DNA of 64,000 nucleotides from Lautropia mirabilis (GCF_900637555.1 NZ_LR134378.1:816001-880000), one strand, 5' to 3'. Shown: positions 1 to 7,648, counted from the stretch's first letter. Notes: a model not told the origin generated them from the letters alone. Numbers and translations are program-made.

Positions 1-154
1 AGGCGGGTAGCGAACCGGGGGCAGTAGATGGAGGGGCGGCGTGGACTGATGCTGTGGCCAGCAGGCAGCCCAGCAGCATTGGCCAGACTCGCAAGATCCC
101 TTTGCCATGAACGGCAGGCCGGCGTCTTGATAGGGCAAATAGCGCGAATGGCAT
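1..154 (-). CDS. Exported protein of unknown function, N-terminus only (runs off left edge)
   Basis: An open minus-strand frame starts with ATG at 154 and stays open to the window edge (51 codons visible). A good ribosome-binding site (GGGAGG) lies about 6 bases upstream of the start. The N-terminus is basic (SRRRPAVHGKG) and is followed by a hydrophobic stretch (VWPMLLGCLLATASVHA) and then a small, Ala/Pro-rich region. This reads as a signal peptide with probable cleavage after VHA, so the product is probably periplasmic or outer-membrane. Too little of the mature protein is visible to name a family. The internal Met at about residue 25 is a possible alternative start, but it has no comparable ribosome-binding site. 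Confidence 0.6.
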   Translation of the reverse strand, partial: MPFALFALSRRRPAVHGKGILRVWPMLLGCLLATASVHAAPPSTAPGSLPA

Positions 155-452
155 CGGGGCCTCCCAGTCAGGAGCGGATGATGTACGTTCATCTTGCCCG
201 GTTCGGCTTCCGTGTGGCGGTATGTGGATGATGGATGGTTACTGAGCGTTGCCCGGTGGCAACGGGAAAGCGCCGGTCTCCATGTGCTGCGGCCACAACA
301 ACGTCAGGGGGTGTTCAGGGAGATCTGTACAAGAACGCCTCTTCTGCGGCGAGCATCAGGTTCGACCATGGGGCTTGCCGTGAGGGGTTCAACAAGGCGG
401 CTGAGCTTGCCTGGATTGCAGGGAAGTCGTCTGAAGTAGGTTCAAGAAGTCA
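155..452. other. Intergenic region, no gene seen
   Basis: About 300 bases lie between the start of the exported-protein gene and the left end of the ISL3 element. Short frames on the plus strand overlap one another and show no ribosome-binding site or family resemblance. A small hairpin (CGTTGCC/GGCAACG) lies near 247-264. The promoter of the leftward gene presumably lies here, but no convincing -35/-10 pair was found. Confidence 0.4.
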
Positions 453-1544
453 GGGTCTTCGCGGATCAGTGTGGGTGCAATCGGGCGTTTTCGGGTAGTG
501 GAGGCAGGAAACTGGCAATGACCTTGAGCCTCAGATACTCCTCATCCCGGTATCCGTAAGCACTGCGCTGAATGACCCGAATCTTGTTGTTCAGCCCCTC
601 CACCATCCCCAGACTGACCTTGTTCTCGGGGCGGCAGTAGGCGGCAATGCCATCCCAGTGCCGCTCGATCATGTCGGCAAACTTCCTGTACGGCCCAAGA
701 CGCTGCCAGCGCAGGCTCTGTTTCCAGCGCTCGAAGAATGCCCGGGCACCGCGCTCGGTTCTGTAGCTCCACAGTTGCCCGAACGATTCCTTCAGCAGAT
801 AGGCCGTGTTCAACCGCCGATTGGCTGCCAGCAGCTTCCTGAGTGCCTGCCGGCCTTCCAGCGTCAGGTTTTCCTGCGCCGACAGCAGCGTATTGCGCTG
901 CCCCTTGATCCACGACCTGTCCTTGCCCTGCAGACGCCTGTACTCGTCGCGCCTGACTTTGAGCCGACCGGCACGACGAACCTGCTCCTGCATGTACAGC
1001 TTCGACAGATCCTTCACCGTGCTGTCGTGAAGCCGCTCCAGCTCTGCCACGGCCTTGTTGCCCATGCTCGTGCACAACCTGCCGACATGCAGCGCAAAAC
1101 GTTCGGTGTAGCGCGGATTCTGCGCCAGCCAGTCAAGCCGTTCTACATGCACGCCGCCGCACCCTGAACAACGTACCCGCCAGCGCTCGAACTCCAGGTA
1201 CACCACCCAGCCTGCCACCCGAAGATCCCGCACACGGCACGTCCGCTGGTCGTAACGTCCCTGGCAGCGCTACCCACAATTTGAGCAAATGGCTGTTTTT
1301 TTCGGCGTCTCAGCTGTACGACCCCCGCCTTGGGGTCTCCGAAGATTCCCGTTAGCTTCGCCGATGCCGCGAAGCCGGGAACGGACAAAAGCTCCCTCAG
1401 ACTGCGACCTGTTTTCATGCACAGCACCCCGATCCAGTGTCGATACACGATACGAAATCATCATCTGCGCTGTAAAGCCCTTGATTTCAGGCATCAAACG
1501 CCGATTTCGGCCTCCATCTCACCCACACTGATCCGCGAAGACCC
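453..1544 (-). mobile_element. ISL3-family insertion sequence, copy A (1092 bp, inactive)
   Basis: Perfect 25-bp terminal inverted repeats bound the element: 453-477 begins gggtcttcgcggatc, and 1520-1544 is its exact reverse complement. Inside is a minus-strand ISL3-type transposase reading frame that is broken (see the pseudogene entry). A second, shorter copy in the same orientation lies at 3762-4397. The 8-bp flanks of this copy (agaagtca on the left, gatcttca on the right) do not match each other, so there is no simple target duplication for this copy alone. ISL3 elements normally make 8-bp duplications. Confidence 0.85.
466..1448 (-). pseudogene. ISL3-family transposase, frameshifted and interrupted by a stop
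   Basis: The C-terminal two thirds (466-1233 and upstream in the same frame to 1270) reads as an ISL3 transposase: a zinc-ribbon ending CRVRDLRVAGW, then the DDE-type domain ending in the family-typical LGMVEGLNNKIRVIQR stretch. The N-terminus (MKTGRSLRELLSVPGF, start near 1448 or 1418) is in another frame. The two frames meet at a run of seven A on the coding strand (T7 at 1296-1302), where a -1 shift would join KK to the zinc-ribbon segment AICSNCG. An in-frame TAG (1270-1272) follows immediately after that CG. Both lesions are present in the second copy too. A -1 slip alone would not give a full-length protein, so this is scored as a pseudogene. Confidence 0.8.
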
Positions 1545-1623
1545 GATCTTCAAAAGATCTTCAAAGGGGCACATCCTGCTGCCCGGCGGCCGGTCAATCC
1601 CGCCAGACCGAAACCCGCCCGAT

Positions 1624-2544
1624 TCACGGCCTGTATTCCATCAGCGCCGCACTGAGCGCCTCCCTCGCAGCCCGCACCCGTGCAGGCTGTTCGCGGTTCA
1701 GCGTGACGAGATAGATCGGACGGGATTCCAGATGCCAGTCGGGCAGCAGCTGTACCAGCCTGCCCTGTGCAAACTCCTCCCGGAACTCGGCCCGTGCACG
1801 CACGCCGATGCCGAAGTGGTTGAGCAGCAGCTCCTTCGAGAGCAGACTGTTGTTGCAGAGCATGCGCAGTCTGGGAGCGAGGTGGATTTCGCCATGCTCG
1901 GGGTGGGTAAGGCGGTAGTCGGGCTGCTGGTAGTCGAGCCACTGGTGCGTGTAGAGATCCTGCGGCCTTTCGATGGGAGGCCGGTTGGCCAGATACTCGG
2001 GTGTGGCGCACAGCACCATCTCGGCATCGAACAGCTTGCGGGCAATGAGCTGCGGGTCATTGAGCGCATGCATGCCACCGCGGATGGCGATGTCGATCTG
2101 CTGGCGGTAGAGGTTGCTGAAACTGTCGTCCACATACCATTCGATGTTGAGCGCCGGGTACCGTTCGAGCAGGGCCTTGAGGCTGTCACCCAGCGGCAGC
2201 CCGCATACGGAAGAGAAGGTGGCAATGCGCAGGGTGCCTTCGATTTCGTGCTTTTGCTGCTCCAGCACCCGGTGGGCCTGCTCCGCACCTTCGAGCATTC
2301 TGAGGCAGGCCTGGTAGAAGGCTTCGCCTGCGCTGGTGGCGGAAAGACGCCGGGTGGTGCGGTGCAGCAACCTGATGCCGTGCTGCTGCTCCAGCCTGCT
2401 GATGGCAAGGCTGACGGTGGAAACGGTCAGCCCGAGCTGCCTGGCAGCCTGCTGCATGGACTGGTGCTTGATGACCTCGACGAAGATCGCCATGGCGCGA
2501 AAGTCATACAGGGGGCGCCCCCCGGGGCACGCTGGCTGCTCCAT
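1624..2544 (-). CDS. LysR-family transcriptional regulator
   Basis: 306 aa, the usual LysR length. The N-terminal winged helix-turn-helix spans about residues 14-75 (FVEVIKHQSMQQAARQLG, then TVSTVSLAISRLEQQHG), followed by a linker helix and a periplasmic-binding-protein-like effector domain from about residue 95 to the end. It is transcribed divergently from the luciferase-like monooxygenase at 2646, the standard arrangement for a LysR regulator and its target. A TTTGA-N5-TCAAA palindrome sits just upstream of the start codon. The effector is unknown. A run of directly repeated gatcttcaaa(a/g) and the ISL3 copy A lie downstream (1545-1567). Confidence 0.85.
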   Translation of the reverse strand: MEQPACPGGRPLYDFRAMAIFVEVIKHQSMQQAARQLGLTVSTVSLAISRLEQQHGIRLLHRTTRRLSATSAGEAFYQACLRMLEGAEQAHRVLEQQKHEIEGTLRIATFSSVCGLPLGDSLKALLERYPALNIEWYVDDSFSNLYRQQIDIAIRGGMHALNDPQLIARKLFDAEMVLCATPEYLANRPPIERPQDLYTHQWLDYQQPDYRLTHPEHGEIHLAPRLRMLCNNSLLSKELLLNHFGIGVRARAEFREEFAQGRLVQLLPDWHLESRPIYLVTLNREQPARVRAAREALSAALMEYRP

Positions 2545-2546
2545 TG

Positions 2547-2561
2547 TTTGAACATATCAAA
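2547..2561. promoter_or_regulatory. Putative LysR operator (T-N11-A palindrome)
   Basis: The 15-base sequence TTTGAacataTCAAA is a perfect interrupted palindrome of the T-N11-A type bound by LysR regulators. It lies in the 101-bp divergent space between the regulator and the monooxygenase, only 2 bp before the regulator's ATG. That position suits autorepression. No footprint data can be inferred from sequence. Confidence 0.5.
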
Positions 2562-2645
2562 AAGTCTTTTCTCGATTGTACGGTTTTTCTTTGTGAATGC
2601 CACGCCTAGAATGCCCTCGTTCCGTCTCGATACAGGGAGCAAGCG

Positions 2646-3617
2646 ATGGAGAAAACCGTGCCGCAGCATCTGCAGAACCACCGGGGCTTTGCCCGGACCT
2701 TCCAGCCCGGCAAGCTGACGCTCGGCCTGATTGCGCCTTTCATGGGTTATGCCGATTCGCCCTTTCCGGACATGACGGACTTCACCGCGCTGGTGAAACA
2801 GGCAGACGGCAGCGGCCTGGGGGCGCTGTGGGTGCGCGATGTGCCGTTCTACGATCCGAACTTCGGCGATGTCGGCCAGATTCACGACATCACGGCGACA
2901 CTGGGTTACCTGAGTGCGATCACCGAACACATCACGCTCGGCTCGGCGGGCTATGTCTCTCCCCTGCGTGAGCCGATCCTGACCGCGAAGGAGGCGGCGT
3001 CCATCGACCATCTGAGCGGCGGACGCTTCGTGCTGGGCCTGGCGGGCGGTGACCGCCCCAGTGAGTATCCTGCCTTTGGCAAGGAGTTTGACAATCGTGC
3101 CGAGCGTTTTCAGGAAAACTGGCAGGTCATCCGCCGGCTGACGGAGCAATCCTTCCCACGCTTTGGTACCGAACACGGCGGCAGCTTCTTCGGCAATCTC
3201 GATCTGGTGCCCAAACCCGTACAGGGGCGCCTGCCGATGATGACCGTGGGGCGTGCGCGACAGGATCTGCGCTGGATTGCCAATGAGTCCGATGGCTGGC
3301 TGTGGTACTCCGCAGACCTGCCCCATCTGCGCAGCCTCATGGCAGAGCTGGAGCGCCTGAACGAATCAGGCATCTGGCGTCCCTTTGGGTCCTGCAATTT
3401 CGTCGAGCTGCTGGAAGATGCCAGCGCACCGCTGCAGGTGTTCAACAGCATCTACCTGCGTGGTGGCAGCCGGGCGCTGTCGGATTTCTACGCCCAGCAG
3501 GCCGAGGCTGGGGTGGCACACGTCATCGCCAACCTCAAGCCAACCCGTCGCCCGCCGCTGGAAACGATGCAGGACTTCCTGGAAAACATCGTGCCGCAAT
3601 TCCGTGCGAGTGCCTGA
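2646..3617 (+). CDS. Luciferase-like (LLM class) flavin-dependent monooxygenase
   Basis: 323 aa with the bacterial luciferase-like TIM-barrel pattern: LTLGLIAPFMGY near the N-terminus, LGALWVRDVPF at about residue 57, the ITLGSAGYVSPLREPILTAK block, and a flavin/phosphate-contacting stretch GGRFVLGLAGGDRP at about 125-138. It resembles the subgroup of small LLM oxidoreductases of unknown substrate often found beside regulators. These enzymes use reduced FMN supplied by a separate reductase. The start is supported by GGGAG 10 bp upstream. It is divergent from the LysR regulator and lies inside the segment bounded by the two ISL3 copies. A decayed piece of a second copy follows. Confidence 0.85.
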   Translation: MEKTVPQHLQNHRGFARTFQPGKLTLGLIAPFMGYADSPFPDMTDFTALVKQADGSGLGALWVRDVPFYDPNFGDVGQIHDITATLGYLSAITEHITLGSAGYVSPLREPILTAKEAASIDHLSGGRFVLGLAGGDRPSEYPAFGKEFDNRAERFQENWQVIRRLTEQSFPRFGTEHGGSFFGNLDLVPKPVQGRLPMMTVGRARQDLRWIANESDGWLWYSADLPHLRSLMAELERLNESGIWRPFGSCNFVELLEDASAPLQVFNSIYLRGGSRALSDFYAQQAEAGVAHVIANLKPTRRPPLETMQDFLENIVPQFRASA

Positions 3618-3676
3618 AGATGCATGACGACGCCGGAATGCGTCGTCCCTCAACACGGTGCGAGCACCAGCGAGCG

Positions 3677-3726
3677 ATGCAGGACTTCTGCAAAACCTTG
3701 TGTCGTCATCCTGCGCTGGCACTTGA
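3677..3726 (+). pseudogene. Remnant of a second luciferase-like monooxygenase gene (3' tail)
   Basis: The 3' end of the upstream monooxygenase (3567-3617, MQDFLENIVPQFRASA) recurs here in decayed form. With one base restored after the TTC codon, the frame reads MQDFLQNLVSSSCAGT and ends in TGA. The first 13 bases are identical and the rest is clearly related. It looks like the end of a tandem paralogue whose body has been lost. Confidence 0.45.
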
Positions 3727-3747
3727 ATGACTACGGAGAATCACCCC

Positions 3748-3761
3748 ATGTCACAAAAAAA
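3748..3761 (+). pseudogene. Stub of an unknown gene cut off by ISL3 copy B after four codons
   Basis: ATG at 3748 is preceded at good spacing by GGAGA (cggagaatcaccccATG) and reads MSQKK before running straight into the left end of ISL3 copy B at 3762. Translation would continue into the element and stop at 3805-3807, giving a 19-residue peptide. Nothing on the far side of the element (mutM begins its 3' end 6 bp beyond) can be the rest of this gene, so the body is lost or elsewhere. Confidence 0.4.
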
Positions 3762-4397
3762 GGGTCTTCGCGGATCAGTGTGGGTGCAATCGGGCGTTTT
3801 CGGGTAGCGGAGGCAGGAAACTGGCAATGACCTTGAGCCTCAGATACTCCTTATCCCGGTATCCGTAAGTACTGCGCTGAATGACCCGAATCTTGTTGTT
3901 CAGCCCCTCCACCATCCTCAGACTGACCTTGTTCTCGGGGCGGCAGTAGGCGGCAATGCCGTCCCAGTGCCGCTCGATCATGTCGGCAAACTTCCTGTAC
4001 GGCCCAAGACGCTGCCAGCGCAGGCTCTGTTTCCAGCGCTCGAACTCCAGGTACACCACCCAGCCTGCCACCCGAAGATCCCGCACACGGCACGTCCGCT
4101 GGTCGTAACGTCCCTGGCAGCGCTACCCACAATTTGAGCAAATGGCTGTTTTTTTCGGCGTCTCAGCTGTACGACCCTCGCCTTGGGGTCTCCGAAGATT
4201 CCCTTCAGCTTCGCCGATGCCGCGAAGCCGGGAACGGACAAAAGCTCCCTCAGACTGCGACCTGTTTTCATGCACAGCACCTCGATCCAGTGTCGATACA
4301 CGATACGACATCATCATCTGCGCTGTAAATCCCTTGATTTCAGGCATCAAACGCCGATTTCGGCCTCCATCTCACCCACACTGATCCGCGAAGACCC
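3762..4397 (-). mobile_element. ISL3-family insertion sequence, copy B (636 bp, internally deleted)
   Basis: This is nearly identical to copy A, with the same perfect 25-bp terminal inverted repeats (3762-3786 and 4373-4397) and the same orientation. It is 456 bp shorter. In copy A the deleted interval is bounded by two direct copies of ccagcgctcgaa (724-735 and 1180-1191); copy B keeps a single copy (4033-4044). The flanks of copy B (caaaaaaa, aggagtca) do not match each other. The right flank matches the left flank of copy A at 7 of 8 bases. Confidence 0.85.
3775..4301 (-). pseudogene. ISL3 transposase fragment with in-frame internal deletion
   Basis: This is the copy B version of the transposase. 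The 456-bp loss is a multiple of three, so the frame runs directly from LEFERW into KQSLRWQ, removing 152 residues of the zinc-ribbon end and DDE domain. It carries the same A7 frame change and the same in-frame TAG as copy A upstream of this segment, so it was defective before the deletion or was copied from a defective parent. It cannot encode an active transposase. Confidence 0.8.
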
Positions 4398-4402
4398 AGG
4401 AG

Positions 4403-5230
4403 TCATTTCTGGCAGTTCGGGCAGTAAAACGTCCCGCGCTGCCCCAGAACTTCCTTCTGCACCAAACCGCCGCAACAGACGCAGGGTTCGTTGTGTCTGC
4501 CGTACACCGTATATTCCTGCTGGAAATAACCACTTTTACCGTCGCTGTTGACGAAGTCGCGCAACGTGCTGCCGCCGGTTTCAATCGCACGCTGCAACAC
4601 TGCCTTGATCGTTTCCACCAGGACGGCGCATTCCTTTTTCTTGATCTTGTTTGCAGGGCGGTGTGGCAAGATGCCCGATCTGAATAGGCTTTCGTTCGCA
4701 TAAATGTTGCCCACGCCGACCACGACGGCATTGTCCATCAGGGCCAGTTTGACTGCTCGCTTTTGCGTCTTGAATTTTTGATAAAGATAGTCGGCGGAGA
4801 AGTCGTCTGAAAGCGGTTCAGGGCCGAGCTTCTCAAGAAGCGGATGATGTTCCGCAATGCCTTCATGCCAGGAAATCGCGCCAAACCTGCGTGGATCGTG
4901 GTAGCGCAACACCGTGCCGTCTGCAAACACCATGTCCACATGGTCGTGTTTGTCGGGATGTTCAATCCGTGCATCGCCACACGTAAAGATACGCAGACTG
5001 CCCGACATGCCCAGATGAATCAGCAGAATGCCCGTTTCAAAACCGATAATCAGATATTTTGCCCGCCGACGGCAGCTCAATACCTCCTGCCCCTTCAGGA
5101 TCTCCGCCAACTGCGGATTGACCTGCCAGCGCAACCTGGTTTGGCGCAGCACGACATCCGCCACCTTTTTGCCCTGGATGTGCGGGGTGATGCCTCGCAA
5201 AGTCGTTTCCACCTCAGGCAATTCCGGCAT
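4403..5230 (-). CDS. mutM: Formamidopyrimidine-DNA glycosylase (Fpg)
   Basis: 275 aa, full length. Base-excision repair enzyme removing 8-oxoguanine and formamidopyrimidines, with AP-lyase activity. The N-terminus MPELPEVE gives the catalytic Pro (after Met removal) and Glu. [13 protein letters not shown] carries the conserved Lys/His-region contacts, [11 protein letters not shown] is the helix-two-turn-helix motif, and the C-terminal zinc finger CVCCGG...FYCPNC is intact. Codon use and base composition look less G+C-rich than the flanking genes, suggesting transfer. ISL3 copy B ends 5 bp beyond the stop codon, so whatever normally follows mutM has been displaced. Confidence 0.95.
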   Translation of the reverse strand: MPELPEVETTLRGITPHIQGKKVADVVLRQTRLRWQVNPQLAEILKGQEVLSCRRRAKYLIIGFETGILLIHLGMSGSLRIFTCGDARIEHPDKHDHVDMVFADGTVLRYHDPRRFGAISWHEGIAEHHPLLEKLGPEPLSDDFSADYLYQKFKTQKRAVKLALMDNAVVVGVGNIYANESLFRSGILPHRPANKIKKKECAVLVETIKAVLQRAIETGGSTLRDFVNSDGKSGYFQQEYTVYGRHNEPCVCCGGLVQKEVLGQRGTFYCPNCQK

Positions 5231-5339
5231 TTCTTTATCCTCAAGTTGATGCAGTCAACGTCGCATGGACCATGGAGAGGGCGGGGTGAGGTTCCGTACT
5301 TCGGTTGAAGGCTTCTAGGGGCGTGCTGAGTGCTCTTGT

Positions 5340-5497
5340 GATCCTCTGAACAAGTCCCCGCGGCCGTCACATCCCCGTAACGGGCGCATGACTGCGTTGC
5401 CATTTGCTGTCAATAGCGCCGCTATTGACAGCAAATGTCGCCTTGTCCTGCATCCCGTTCCGTGGCGCGCCGGTTCGCGGGACTTATTCAGAGGATC
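5340..5497. repeat. MITE-like inverted-repeat element
   Basis: The two halves of this 158-bp segment are inverted repeats of each other. The outer ends read gatcctctgaacaagtccc on the left and, in reverse complement from 5497, gatcctctgaataagtccc. The middle matches are partial (aacggg, gca, gac). The centre (5401-5437) is a perfect palindrome with 18-base arms around one base. No gene fits inside. The design (long terminal inverted repeats, no coding) is that of a non-autonomous transposon derivative, probably of an IS5-like element judging only by the form of the ends. Confidence 0.6.
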
Positions 5498-5552
5498 CCT
5501 TGAACGTTCGCTTTCAGCGCTGGCGCGCTACGGCATGTCCGACGAAACCGGT

Positions 5553-6476
5553 TCAGATGTCGCTTGTGCCGCTGGCAAATCGCAGCGCATCCAGCACCGC
5601 ATAAAGCTGGGAGCTGCCGTGGGTGGAGCGCGGATGCTCGGTGAGGCTGACGGGCAGCCCGGGCAGGGTCTCGTTCAGGTGCCGGGTGAAGGCGCGCACG
5701 CGGTCCACCTGGCCACGGGCCTTCAGCATCTGTGCCCGAGGGCTGTCAGGGGCAATGTACGGAGCGTGTTTCTGCTCGTATTCGCCGATGCTCAGATGCA
5801 CGCGCACGGGAAGGGGGGGGCGGCCGGCCTGTGCCTGCACGAAGCGGTCGCGTTCCTGCAGGATGTATTCATCGTGCCACCAGAGGGACGGGCTGGAGGC
5901 GATGTAGGTCTGGAAGGCGTCGGGCTGGTTGAAGAGTGTGTACAGCGCAAACAGGCCGCCAAAGGAATGCCCGAACAGCGCCTGGCGCTGCGGGTTCACG
6001 GAAAAACGCTCGGCCATGGCCGGCTGCAGTTCCTCGCGCAGGAAGCGCAGGAAGCGTCCGGCGCCGCCCTGACGGCGGCCGCGAGCATCGTGGCTGGCGC
6101 TGCCGTCGGTCACGGGGGGCGTGTAGTCCTCCACGCGGGCATCGGTATCCAGCCAGCCGTCGTGGCCGTAGCCCACGCCCACCAGCAGCATGGGGGTCAC
6201 GCCGTTCTCGCCGGTGCGCGTCATCATGGCGTGGGCGGCCATGGCTGCCACTGGAAACAGCGTGTCGCCATCCAGGAGGGTGAACACCGGATAGCCGCCT
6301 TCCGGCTCGGGGCCGACGCAGGTGGTCTGGATCCGATAGCGCCGGCCGGTGTGCCGCGAGTGCATGCCGTGCTGTTCACAGGTGGGCAGCAGGGCCTGGC
6401 AGGTCTCGAACAGCGTGCCCGGCGTGGGCGTGATGGGATCGGTGGCAGGGGCGTCCATGGCAAAGTGTCCCGGCAA
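5553..6476 (-). CDS. Alpha/beta-hydrolase esterase of the IroE/Fes-like (esterase D) type
   Basis: 307 aa from a TTG at 6476, or 301 aa from the ATG at 6458 (MDAPATDP), which is the more likely start. The nucleophile elbow GHSFGG lies at about residue 176 and is followed by YIASSPSLWW, typical of the putative esterase family that includes siderophore hydrolases IroE/Fes and esterase D. A late His in STHGSSQ suits the catalytic triad. No signal peptide is evident. No iron gene is adjacent, so the substrate is not predictable from context. It stands alone between the MITE-like repeat and tenA, and is divergent from tenA. Confidence 0.75.
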   Translation of the reverse strand: MPGHFAMDAPATDPITPTPGTLFETCQALLPTCEQHGMHSRHTGRRYRIQTTCVGPEPEGGYPVFTLLDGDTLFPVAAMAAHAMMTRTGENGVTPMLLVGVGYGHDGWLDTDARVEDYTPPVTDGSASHDARGRRQGGAGRFLRFLREELQPAMAERFSVNPQRQALFGHSFGGLFALYTLFNQPDAFQTYIASSPSLWWHDEYILQERDRFVQAQAGRPPLPVRVHLSIGEYEQKHAPYIAPDSPRAQMLKARGQVDRVRAFTRHLNETLPGLPVSLTEHPRSTHGSSQLYAVLDALRFASGTSDI

Positions 6477-6603
6477 AAGGTGATGCGGGAATCATAGAGC
6501 AAGGGCAGTGGGGAGACCATCGCCGTGCATCGTGCGGAGGCCGGAGGCGGTATGATCCTGCGCGGTATTGCCATCCCTCATCCAGACCATCAGGAGACCC
6601 GCC

Positions 6604-7266
6604 ATGACTTTCACGCAGGAAGCCTGGGCACGCAACAGCGCGCTCTTTCAGGCCACGCTGGAGATGCCCTTCAACCGCGAGCTGGCTGACGGCACGCTGT
6701 CCATCGAGCGCTTCCGGCACTACATGATCCAGGACGCCCACTATCTGGTGGCTTTCGGCCGGGCGCTGGCCGTGGCGGCCGCCCGGGCCGATGATTCCGA
6801 CACCGTGGTGCAGCTGGCTGCCGCTGCCCAGGAAGCCGTGGTGGGCGAGCGCGAGCTGCACAACGGCTTCATGAAGCAGCACGGCGTCACGCCCGAGCAG
6901 TTTGCCGCCACGCCACTGTCACCTACAGCCGAGCACTACACCAGCTACCTGCTGGCCACGGCCTGGGGTGAGCCCTGGCCGGTGGCCATGGCCGCGCTGC
7001 TACCGTGCTTCTGGATCTATGCCGAAGTGGGCCGTGACATCCACGCCCGCAGCAAGCCCGGCAATCCCTGGCAGGCCTGGGTGGACACCTATGCCGCCGA
7101 GGAATTCCACGAGGCCGTGGCCCGCATGCGCGACACGCTGGATCGCATCGCGGCAACCACCACCCCCGCCATGCGTGAACGCATGCACGCCGCCTACACC
7201 CAGGCTGCCCGACTGGAATGGATGTTCTGGGACGCCGCCTACCGGCTGGAGGCCTGGCCGGTCTGA
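6604..7266 (+). CDS. tenA: Aminopyrimidine aminohydrolase / thiaminase II (TenA family)
   Basis: 220 aa. Salvages thiamine breakdown products by hydrolysing aminopyrimidines (and thiamine) to HMP. The start is the ATG at 6604, which has AGGAGA 9 bp upstream. Family residues visible: the RHYMIQDAHYLVAF block with the substrate-binding Asp/Tyr pair, ERELH, the catalytic-Cys segment LLPCFWIYAEVG, and the C-terminal ARLEWMFWDAAY with the conserved Glu. No other thiamine gene is in the window and no TPP riboswitch was seen upstream. It marks the last conserved gene before the AbiE-linked array. Confidence 0.9.
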   Translation: MTFTQEAWARNSALFQATLEMPFNRELADGTLSIERFRHYMIQDAHYLVAFGRALAVAAARADDSDTVVQLAAAAQEAVVGERELHNGFMKQHGVTPEQFAATPLSPTAEHYTSYLLATAWGEPWPVAMAALLPCFWIYAEVGRDIHARSKPGNPWQAWVDTYAAEEFHEAVARMRDTLDRIAATTTPAMRERMHAAYTQAARLEWMFWDAAYRLEAWPV

Positions 7267-7311
7267 GGGCTGGCGCCACGGAAAGGCTGCGGGAGGCTTC
7301 GCGGGGTGTTG

Positions 7312-7600
7312 CCAGGGAAGCCTTCCTTGTCAGTCATTTCTCGAACTCGTCGAGAAGCTGGTCGGCCATGTCTGCCTGATATTGCTCCGTGGTGGAGAGG
7401 TCCAGATCACGGGTGAAGCGGCTGCTGTCATGGCGGATCACCAGCAGGCCGCCTATCATGGTCCAGCGGGCCAAGCCGTGGTTGGACATCGCTGCTATTG
7501 GAAGCTTGACGGAAATCAGCGGGGGACGTTCTTCTATCAGAACACGTCCATGAATTCGCCATGGAATACCATGAGCGATTCCATCTATATCCAGTAAAGG
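7312..7600 (-). pseudogene. Truncated AbiEii toxin gene fragment, copy 1
   Basis: The minus-strand frame includes MIGGLLVIRHDSSRFTRDLD, STTEQYQADMADQLLDEFEK and then a stop. This matches the nucleotidyltransferase core of the intact AbiEii encoded at 9229-10080 (MKGGLLLAIRYDSSRFTRDL). The middle and C-terminal parts are missing. After DQLLDEFEK the sequence jumps to the last codons of abiEii (GGAAGGCTTCCCTGG). The same deletion junction is found in copy 2, so it arose before the duplication. The Lys of the KGG motif is replaced by Ile here. It has no convincing start. Confidence 0.7.
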
Positions 7601-7648
7601 AGTGAAGATTCGAGCATGGGCTTCATAGCGGGTCCATGCTCATGGTGA

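Noticed and set aside
1270-1302. Programmed -1 frameshift giving an active ISL3 transposase
   Set aside because: The A7 run is suitable, but an in-frame TAG follows directly in the shifted frame in both copies, so no full-length product results.
5401-5437. Perfect palindrome read as a terminator for mutM or the esterase
   Set aside because: No T-run on either strand, and the symmetry continues outward to the ends of a 158-bp inverted repeat, so a mobile repeat explains it better.
6902-7597. Plus-strand frame running from inside tenA into the abiEii fragment, with a tail repeated at 8257-8556
   Set aside because: The shared tail only reflects the DNA duplication; the minus strand carries the recognisable AbiEii motifs.
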